A stretch of DNA of 64,000 nucleotides, from the NCBI RefSeq assembly GCF_023343835.1, contig NC_064433.1, positions 183,599,777 through 183,663,776 on the forward strand, in the 5' to 3' direction. A program made the position numbers and the translations under genes. Position 1 is the stretch's first letter; each line of letters starts with the position of its first letter. Below the pieces are notes generated by a model. The model was not told where the DNA came from. It ran no database searches and saw only the letters and a program-made list of their open reading frames with translations. Positions 54,422-64,000 of this stretch are shown in pieces. Origin of the DNA: Lagopus muta. Lineage: Eukaryota; Chordata; Aves; Galliformes; Phasianidae.

Positions 54422-57400
54422 CAAACCCCTTACGTACCAAGATTCTTCCTTTCAGAATATGTGCATCTGAAAGTCCAGTGATGATTGATTTCTGTCCTAC
54501 GTTCTCACAATCTTTTAGCATTTTCTATCTTGTTAGAATCTGATCCTTTAAAATAATTGTTCTTTTGATTGTGTTCGTTAATGTTTGGCTTTGGTGTCTG
54601 GAATTGGAGAGCAGTAGTGTTTCTTTAGCATGTCTGCTCTTATTGAGCGTTCCTGTTTTCTTCTGCTTTGTATCTTAGGTGTCAGTATAAAACTTTTTTG
54701 TAGTACCTTTCTAGTCTCATGTGCTAAAAATGAGAATGCAGTTTTTGAGCTGACCTGTAGTATGAATGACAGGGGTAAAATGAACCTCCAGTGGAGGATG
54801 AAATTTTGCAGTGACGAGCTTTGTATGAACTGCACTCATGTAGAATAGTCACTTTTATTTTAAAGAGTAAAAAAGAAAGGAAATGTATTCTCTGAATTGC
54901 AGGGAACTAATGGAGGCAGGAGGGGAATGGGAGCGGGGGGAGGATTTTCTTCAAAAGAAACCTCGAGGCTTAGTGTTGAGAGCAAGTTGGCCAAGTGTGG
55001 ACGTTGTCCTCTACTGAGACTTACTGTTGCTGGTAGGAGTGGTGCCTTACGTTAGCCAAATCGCAGGCTGTGGTTTGGAGATGTGGATTCTGTGAGCATT
55101 TGCTTTAAATTTATGCATATTACTTAATTAGTGCTTCAAACTTCATGTCTCTTTAAATGATGATGTTTTGAAATCTAAACAAAAAAAAGGTGGCTTGTTA
55201 AGCATCCTTGGTTTTTCCTCTCTCACATTGGCAGGGGAGATGTTGATACTCGTTTGGTTCTCTCTTTGAACTATTTTTTTTCTGGCTAGAGACACTTGAG
55301 AGAGAAGATAGTGGTATAATTCTCCTCTGGTTTTGCTTAGCTAGGGGAGTTAGTCTGGAGATCTTATTATCAGAGTTCCATTTCCAGGGCTGGAGAGTAA
55401 GAATGGATTGCAGTTTGCGTGGCCAGACTGAATATTGGCTTTTGTTTAAGTGGGTCAGGATAGACTGGGGGGAAGAGTGGTGTTTTCAGTAGAAAAGAGC
55501 TTCAAATTATCAGGAGGGAGATCTTAATTAATGAGAAACGGCACATCATCAGCTTTGGAAAAATGTGCATGGAAATAATTCACGCTATTTAATTTCCCTG
55601 TTCTTTGCAGGTGTTCCAGTTCGTATGCTGAGGGCCTTCCCATTGCTTTCTCAGCAGCCCAGCCTGGTAGTCTGTGCCTTTTAAGTAGAAGCTATAGGAA
55701 GTGTGATGTAGATGACTCAAATATGTTGTAAATATTTTATATAACATGTATATTATAGAAAATACAAAAGTATTTTTGAGGTGGGGATATTCTCTGCAAA
55801 CAGTTCTCTTTTTTTCTCTGTTTATCAATCAGTGCATTGAATGCGTTAGTGGTGTTTCAACAAATTGTATGGGATTCTGTCTGACACCTTGGGCAAACTG
55901 GTGTTACTGATAATAAGGGAGACTGTGATCGAGGACTATTAATTTCAAATGTCTCTCTTAACTACTGGTTTCTGGTTTTTATTATAGGATACTTCTTGCA
56001 TATCAGACATTGGGTAACTATTGGTTGGGACAAAATACCAGAGTAGATGAGATTTAATATTGCATCTTCAGGATGCTGAGAAACGAACAGCTTTGCTCTT
56101 GGTATAGACTGTTATCAATCACTGACTCATTTAAACATCTTCATTTTTGCATCGTATTTAAGTTGAGAGTTAGATGTTCTGAAGTGTAGGCTTTTTTCTG
56201 CTAGGGTGTAGTGTTTGTGACAACTGCGGGCTAAACCAAACACAAGTTAGGGGAGGGCTAAGCAGAGTGTAAATGATGACGGTCAGGATCAGAGATGGAA
56301 ATTGGTGTGCTCATTCTGGAAAGGCGTCTTACATCTTTCCTGAATGTCTCTGATTGCCTGAATTAGAGAAAGATAAGTAGATACAACCTCCTGATTAAAC
56401 ATCTGCTTTCTTTCTTGTTAATGACTCTTATATTTCTCTCAAGGTAAGCACTAGTTTTCGTAGACTAGCAAAGTGGTGACTCAAGGCTGCATACAGTCCC
56501 TTTCCTTGGGCACTGTGTGGAAAAAAACTAATAATTTTAGAGAAATAGGAAGTATTCTTGGCTTTGTGTCTTATAAATAGGCTGGAAGCGGAGGGGATAA
56601 GCCTGTATCACACAAGTGAGTTCCCCATGGACTTGCTCCATATCGTGTGGTTAATGCATGGACCACCCTTAGAGCTGTGTTTTAAATCTTCCAACATAAC
56701 CAGTGTTAGATTAACACATATGAAAGCCAGAAGAAACCACATTCTTAAGTATTATGTGGAACCATAGGTTTCTATAATCTCTTAAAGCACAGAAGACATT
56801 TGGAAGATTACTTTGAACACAAATTTTCATCTATTTGGAGCAAGTAAAAAACTCGTAAATACATTTAATGTATCTCAGTTACTGCACTTCACAATCAAAA
56901 TACATAGTTGTGCATCTGTTTCTAGAGTATTAAATTTGAGCTTGATTTTGACATAGAACCAGAGAGGACTCTGCATTCTTACAGTTAGGTGATACTTTTA
57001 AAAGATTCTTCCTTGGAAGGGAATAATGATCACAAAGAGGTCGTGCTTAACATTTTCACATGCAGGTGAACATTAAATGTGACTTGGGGATAGGTAGCTT
57101 GGGAATTGAAGAGATAACACTGCTGAGCTACTCCACAGAACCAAAGTCAGAGTTACATTGATAGTATGAAGGCTCGCTGTCTTGGTGTAAGCTGTTCTTA
57201 GAGCAGTATGCTTGCCTACTCAGAATCACCTTTTGTCTGTCTCTGCGTTATTACTGCATTGGATTTGCTTTTGCTGATACTGATACAACGACTGAAAGCC
57301 GGCATATGTTCTCTCTTCTATATGGATTGTGCAGTTAAAATTATTAAGTAAAACACTACATTAACAGCAGTGAAGCTAATTCAATAGCATGTGCTTGTAA

Positions 57401-57525
57401 ATATGTTTAATGTCTCCTGCTTTAGCATGTGGCGAAGGGAATATAGTTATATTATTGACTGAATATATCTGGAGGTGTTTTGGCCATATGCTATTAAGTC
57501 TGTTTTAATGTATTTCCATTAACTT

Positions 57526-57552
57526 TAAAACAAAACAAAAAAAAAAAAAACC
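57526..57552. repeat. A-rich tract
   Basis: AAAACAAAACAAAA followed by a pure A run. No retrotransposed body is recognised beside it. Confidence 0.8.
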
Positions 57553-60500
57553 ACCTCTTTTCGAGTTGATTGACATCGTTCTCAGTAAAGCACCCTCACT
57601 GCTGATTAGAGAGGTGTGGAAATAGTAATTTGTTCTAGCATTTAGAAATTTGATTAGACCTCTAATGAAATGGAGCGCCCACACACTGTCTAAATATTCT
57701 ACCTGACACCAGTTGGATCTCATCCACGTTGGAAGAACCCTTGAAATGTTGCTTTACAGCAGTATGTTTTGTGTCTTGAAATCAACTGCTTTCCTGCAAA
57801 TACCCACTGGGTGTTCAACCAGCAGGATGAACCTTGACCCTCCTTGGAAATCAGCATCAGGATTTGATTATTCTGCTGAGTACTCATTGCCTTACTGCAA
57901 TAATGAAGGTAGAACTAGGAAATCATAGAAGGCACTTGCTTCAATGGAAGCACCCATATTACTGAATAGACTTCAGAATTGCTGTGCATGTGCATGGTAG
58001 GCATTGTATAACATACAGATGTTGTCCAAGTATGCTGCTTAAAATTCACAAGCTATTATTGTTCCTGGGAAGCAATAACTTGATATGAGCACACTAAACG
58101 AAGATTAAAGTTGCAGAACGATTCCAGCTCTCCCCATGATGAGAAGGCTTATTCTGTTTCCTCCGAAAGTTGATCAAAACAACCTGCAGGTGCCCTGACA
58201 GTTGTTGTAGCGCCTGTCTTTTAAGCCCTCTTAACTCAGCTGGATGCAGTTTTTGTTCAAGGGCACTACTGTCAGAAAAGTCTGAATCAGGACTCTTCAT
58301 TAGTATCTTGCAGTGGAAAATTCCAGGTTTTTCTGGTAGGAAACACATGAAAACATGAAATGCATGGTGTCCACTAGTCAGCAGCTCATTGTGACTGATT
58401 AGCTTGCAGAAGATAAGCTCTAACCTATCTTTTGTATTCTTCCTTCTAGTTTTTTTGTCAGTTATCTCAACCACTGTGGTCTTCAATTGTTTTACTTTTT
58501 GCAGACCCTACTTGTGAGCAAATACCTTGGGAGGGTGTTGTACTGAAAGACTGCAACTGATTTATGCTGTTTCGATGCATACTAAAACTCAAGGTTTTGT
58601 GTTTTTTTTTTTTCCATCTTATGCTCTTTCCAGAAAACCCAAACAAACTGTTCAATTACATCAGTGGCTTAAATTTTGCCCATGATGTTACTGGGGGAAG
58701 GCAGTAACATAAGGGATCATTTAAGTAGAACCTGTCTTAAGATAAGTGACTCTTATTCCAGCAATTTAAAACTTGTTTTCTGACTTCAGTGTGGGTGCTT
58801 CACAAGCAGTTGGAAGAAAGGGCGTGTTGGTTGAAAAGGTCAGCTGCAGCGTTATTAAAGAGTGAAGGAACCTGCAGGCTGCCTTGTTGTTCTTCAGAGG
58901 AGATGGAGCCTTGTACGTGTTAGACGTGAGCAGAGGACAGGTGGAAAGAGAGCGGTCTTCAGCCATGCTGGAGCAGTGTCTTACCCACAGCTTTGAAAAG
59001 CAGAATGAGAATGGAGGCAGAAGGAGGGTTTCCCTCCATGCCCCTGTTCTTTAGGTGACTTATGCAAAAGATATTTTAGATAAAGCTGTAGTTCCTTGAC
59101 CTATTTATCCAACAGAAACTTGCAATACAAGCAAAAGCAGTTTGACTGTGTAGTGCTGTTGCTTTTTTATATGGGACACTCCTTTGGGTTAAGCTGTGCC
59201 TCATGAATACTTAAAGCAGCATTCAGCCATCCAACATGAGTAATTCTTGGTTTAGAAGCTAGGTCTATGACTTCATATTTCTTAGAAAACTTGGGATGCC
59301 CGTTGCGTGGTCTGATTTCTGTCGATGCAGAGGTAAGCTGGATGCAATTAAAGGCTGTCAACCTCTTAGGAGCTGGGCCTACTCCAGTGCTAGGGTCTTA
59401 GTCTGGATTTGGTTACTTCATACAGAAGGAGGGCTCGTGGACTGGAACGTAATAGGAGATCTCAGTAGATAATCTGTGTTAACCACTCTTCTGTCCCTAC
59501 AGGAGAGGACACAGAATAAGTGGCTTTATCATTTCTGCAGGACTTTCTGGTGTTTTTTTTACAGCCATTAAGTCACTAAAATGCAGCCAGAAGTCCTCTT
59601 AGTGGAAGTATAGGCAGTAATCTGAGGAGACAGTGGAGCCTGTCAGCTCTGAGGTTGGAGGTGGATCTAAAGTTCTGCCAACCTGCCGGCCTGGATGGCT
59701 ACAGAGAACAAGAAAGCTCATCTGTACTGGCACACGTGCTTATGTTTAGGTACAGTGCATTTTCTGTATCAGTTACGAATCTTCATTTTTGAAAATCAGC
59801 ATCTCTTTCAAGCTTCAGCAGAAAAACAGAAGCTGTGTGCCTTACGTCGTTGCTGCCACCAGCTCAGCTGCGTTAAATCAGCGTGCTGTGGAGATGGTGT
59901 CTCAGCAGTGACTCACTCTGGTAAGACCTAGGTTAACGTGGAAAAAGGAAAAGAAAAGAGGACGAAAATGGAAACTGCTTGACTGCAAGTAGTTACAGTC
60001 ACTCCAGCAAGTTGGTGGCTTTCAGTTGTGCTACTGAGATGAAGCCTTTTCTCTGTCAGTCTCCTGTCCAAACCTCTCTCAAACTAATGGAGCATGAAAT
60101 GGTTGGTGGGTCAGCTCCTTGCTTGTTGCAAAACAGGCTGCAGGCTTTGCAAATTAGACCATTTGGAGAAATAATTTGTCCTAAGTGGTGGCTGTGTTAG
60201 GATTTCCTGTCAGGTGAAGAACCTTGAGGGGCACCCTCGTGGTTCTCCCATCTGTGGGCCCTGCACCCATAAGGATTTTGGGGACTTCTTATAAGGAAAG
60301 CTATGTAAGAAAACTTAGTCCAGTGTAGTCATGCATGGTATAGATAACAGCTATAACAGCTCCTTCTGAAAAATGCATAGGAGTCAACTAATCAAAAAAG
60401 CCTTAAGCCCCTGTCTTAGCGAGGTGCTTGCTCTTGGAAACTGTGCCCTTAGGCTAGAGGTAAAAGTGTGTTAGTCAGGGAGATTTTATTTTTCATCTGG

Positions 60501-63169
60501 CATATTCTTTCTGTTTGAGTCACGGACCAAATTTAAATGGCAGAACCCACGCTTCTCTGAAAGCAGGAGGACATTGTTCCTGTTGGGCATCCACAGGGAC
60601 TGTCCTTTTCCAGACAGAGCTGGGAGAGCAGCATCAGTATTTCTTACATTATTTGAATTGTAACAAAGATGCTCAACAGTCATGAATTGTAAATGAGCAT
60701 TGGACTGAGAAACTGGTGCTGAGAGGGTTTTTCATTGTTACAGAAGCTTTTCAGTGGATTAACTTATGAAATTCTGTGGGTCATGTTAACGTTTCACTCA
60801 GTGGAATTTTAAGGAACCATAGCCACGAGTTCTGTTTCCTGTAAACTAGAAAATTTATGCCAGCCTTGTATGTTAATATTTTTATGCTGGCTTGCGTTCT
60901 GATGGGAGCAGCTTAGCTGAAGGCCATCATGGTGAGGTGGCATAGCCGAAGTCTGTATCCTTCCAGGTAAATGTCAATCTAAGCAAACCTTCCTATCAGT
61001 GAGTACAGAGTGTACATATGTATTTTCTTTCTGCTTTAACTTTCAGTTTTTTCTTCACTTTTTTTTTTAATCTAAATGGATGTCACTTCTGATATGGCAG
61101 AAAAGGAAAAAACATTTTTTCCTAAAACCAGTATTAATAAACAAAGTGCAAGTTATGCAAAATTATGAGGTAAATGATGCAATAGTTGTTGAATAAATAT
61201 CCCAGTAATGTGCTCAGCCAGGCTCCTAAGGAGTTATCTGATGTGGGCTGCATGTTTTAGACCAGAGTAGCGTGATGGTTGTTTCTGCAACAGTCGAGTA
61301 TAGCTAAAATTGCTTAGGTAAAGCCAATTCATACCTCTATTATTATATACCTTTTTTTCTTAATGGCTTGTATAGAATAAATTGTATTTGGGAGCCAGAT
61401 CTGTCTTAGTATTGCAGCTTGTCTAACAACGTTGGAATAGCTGTAGTGGACCAGATTGAAACGCAGTGTCCCAGCAGCAGCCAGTGGGAGGAACCAAGGA
61501 GAGAGGACACAAAGCAGAGCATGGTCATGGTGGTGCTCCCATGGAACTGTCTCCCAGTCTCTAAGTGTCTGCAACTTGAAAACTTCCCAAGCTAGAGGCA
61601 GTTTCCCAATATTTAATGAATGCCCCTTCATTCTTTCTTTTCTGTTAGCTCCAGTGATTTGCTTCTGAACCCATACATGGTTCCACAGACTCTTACAGCA
61701 AGGATTTCTATGCCTTAGCTGTGCACTGTTGAAGAGTTTTAATACTGTTATTTGGCCTTCTCATCTGCGCCTTGATTTGAATCCCAGCTCTCTGTGGACT
61801 GTGGCAGCCAGGAAGCCATCAAATAAAATATCTTGACGTGCATCTGACAGCAAGTACATGATTTCAGTTTCTTTCCAAGACCCAAGCTACTGAAATCCTA
61901 CATGGAAAATATGGCAGGAAGGTAACCCAGCTAAGCACATCTCCCTCTTTGTAATGGTCTGGATGAGAGGATTTGTTTTTCTGAATTTTAGCATGTTACT
62001 TCCGTGAGTCTTAAGATAGTTCTTGCACATAGATTTAAAATAAATCGTGTGATCATTTTGTACATAAAATCTGTGGAAAAAAGTAGTTTGAAAAACCATG
62101 TTTCTGCCATCTGTGTGACTTTCCTCTGTCTCGGAATAGATTGAGTTTTATATAGTACCTGGTAAGTGAAAGGTGCTTGAAAGCATTTTCCTGCAGCAGC
62201 ATATTCTGGGATACCATTTGTTTTCTCTGGAATACTTTTTGTCCCCTGCAAACGCTGCAAGGACATGGAGTTACCAAGCTGGAGTTTTGGCAGGGACACA
62301 TGAGGAGCTTATTCCTGGATTCTGCAATTTTACTACCTCCTTGAGATGCAGCTATCTGTGATACATTGCAGGTAATGAACGCTGCTTTACAAGAGCATCA
62401 GCCAGCACAGCCTTGTTACTTCATATAGTCAGTCACTAGCAGTTAAAGCTGGGGAGGAAGCAATTTCAGCGAGGTGGTGCAGAGGTCAGAGCCCAGCTTG
62501 TTCCCCTGCAACTGCAGGGAGATTGAGATGCTAATCAGAGGAGGATATCGTTGTTATTTTTTCCATTAAAGTGCAAAGATAGGACATAGAGATCTGTTCA
62601 CAGTGAACAGAAGCTGTCCAGCTTCATTGCCTAAATTTTGTCTCTCCTTTTGCTGTAATCTTTGCTGAAATTACAGCATTGCTAAAAGAGAAGAGATGAC
62701 AGGATGCGGCCTTGATGCCAACCGCTGTTTAAACAGTTCTCCCAGTCTGTTCTTATGGCAGCTCCCTGTGAGGTGCACCTTCCTCAGAGTCCTTGGTGGT
62801 GATGAGCTCTGCTGGAGTGCTGCAGTGTTTGAAGATGTTCTGGCATGGATTGCAAAGCCTGTTAATGGTTTTCTTCAGAACATGCATCATTGGAGCATTT
62901 TGATGTTTGCTGCCCTTGTATTTATCAGCTTTCAAACATTTTAGCATATTTGAAATCCAGTTTAAAACAAGTCAGCTGCTTTCTTCACAGTAGAAGGATG
63001 CTGTTATTGATCTACGATACGGATGAATACCATTCAATCTTACTTGCTTACAGGGCATGTATTTCCAGACAATACTTCTATTAAGAATTGAGCAGAGCAT
63101 TCTTAGGAGGCAGCTCTGCCAGGGTTACACAGCAGATTTACATAACCCTGGGCGTCTTTCTCTCTCTCT

Positions 63170-63350
63170 TTTTTCATGTCCACCAGTTATGCCTCTCCGA
63201 TTGGCGGCACACCCAATAACCGTGCGTGCATTTATGAATTGTAGTATTTAACTATTCAATTACTGTATGCTGAAGATAATGTGATATCTATTGGTGGTTA
63301 ATTTAGGCATTAATTCAGGCCTGCTGAAGCAGCTGCCGCTTATCTTCATG
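63170..63350. promoter_or_regulatory. Candidate intronic conserved regulatory element
   Basis: A compact block with an inverted CCAAT (CGATTGGCGG), CACCCAATAACC, a TTTATGAATT motif, TATTCAATTACTG, TATCTATTGGTGG and several TAAT cores. The density of homeodomain-type and GATA-type words and the absence of simple repeats resemble vertebrate conserved non-coding enhancers. This is pattern impression only; conservation cannot be tested here. Confidence 0.3.
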
Positions 63351-64000
63351 TTCTGTCAAACATTTGCTCTACCCGTTGGCTATCCCAGCTAAACCACTGG
63401 CATTTTCCAATGTAACTTTTGCCCTCGATTCCTGATGCTGCTGATACAGAAAATACTCTTCTGCCATGCTGGTAGGATTTTGAGTCATCCTGACCATCAC
63501 AAGATGATCTTCTGTCCTGAGGGCATTTCTGGGGAGCGTACAAACCTCCAGTGCAGGGAGGGAAGGAGGCACGGTTGCCTTGTCTGCTCCTTCAGGGACT
63601 GGTAAGAGGGGAGTTTTCTTTATTTTTTCTTTTTTTCTTTGGTGGCTGAATTAGACCAGAAGACCACTTTGGTAGCAGTGTAAGCCTTGCCACTTAGCAA
63701 TGGATTTCTGTTGATCTGCAAAGGAAAAGCAAGCCGTGCTGTGAGAGAGTTCAGTTCATCCTGAGTTGGACATCAGCTTTCTTTTTGGGTTGTAAACAGC
63801 GTCCAGCTGGCAAATTGATTTGGGTGCCAATGTTTGGTTAGTTTTGTTATCTGATAATGATGCAGCATGAATAACTTTTATTTTGAGGTTTGTCTTAAAT
63901 TAGATGGAAGTGAATATCTAGCAGCAAGTAAACTGAACAATCTCTCCTTTTCATCTGTTAATAATGTTTAGGCTTGGTTATTGGCCTCTTGAAGAAATCT

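Larger units (their letters stand above)
48935..64000 (+). other. Probable first intron of the gene, running past the window end
   Basis: After the candidate donor no convincing coding exon appears for 15 kb. The first 500 bases are still CpG-rich, as usual behind an island promoter. Beyond that the DNA is AT-moderate and CpG-poor, with one CR1 copy and several A/T tracts (for example 53595-53622 purine-rich, 54402-54421 TAAA repeats, 57526-57552 A-rich, 58599-58613 T-rich). A long first intron is common for genes with CpG-island promoters. The intron call depends on exon 1 being real. Confidence 0.6.

Noticed and set aside
55610..55672. Possible exon after an acceptor-like TTCTTTGCAG
   Set aside because: In the phase expected from the chosen exon-1 donor the frame stops within seven codons. 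Another phase is open but ends at an arbitrary donor and shows no motif completing the C-x2-C pair.
1..64000. CRISPR arrays, operons, phage or bacterial mobile elements
   Set aside because: Nothing of this kind is present. The repeat content, CpG islands and splice signals are those of a vertebrate chromosome.

Overview
The window looks like bird nuclear DNA, most likely from a galliform such as chicken. The main evidence is about twenty truncated CR1 LINE copies. Most end in the avian-type CR1 3' signature, tandem ATTCTATG-type octamers preceded by a TTTTCCAACC-like block. There are no Alu, L1 or bacterial gene signatures. The CpG islands are sharp and sit in otherwise AT-moderate, CpG-poor sequence. 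Almost all open reading frames are short and chance-like. The only coding sequence I support is one short first exon.

Layout. From 1 to about 37,200 the DNA is non-coding, intergenic or deep intronic. It carries scattered CR1 fragments on both strands, short A/T tracts and a few small repeats. From 37,350 to 37,870 there is an isolated CpG island with promoter-type motifs (CCAAT box, full CRE, GC box). It is followed by a perfect 13-copy array of the octanucleotide GGGGCGAA. No gene can be firmly attached to it. From 37,900 to 47,900 the DNA is non-coding again, with a tandem pair of CR1 copies at 39,006-39,745. From 47,920 to 49,450 there is a large TATA-less CpG island with four CCAAT boxes, several GC boxes and an octamer motif. 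It leads into a plus-strand first coding exon (48,830-48,934) ending in a splice donor.

The exon encodes about 35 residues: a short Gly/Ala-rich leader and then a C-x2-C pair resembling half of a zinc knuckle. I do not recognise the gene. The remaining 15 kb (48,935 to the window end) is best read as the first intron of that gene. It contains one CR1 copy near the promoter and, near the right end, a dense AT-rich homeodomain-motif block that could be a conserved regulatory element.

I found no undescribed multi-gene system. The most unusual elements are the octanucleotide array in the orphan CpG island, the unidentified first exon, and a compact overlapping palindrome/direct-repeat structure at 35,531-35,564. 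CR1 boundaries are read by eye and are accurate to roughly 10-30 bases.
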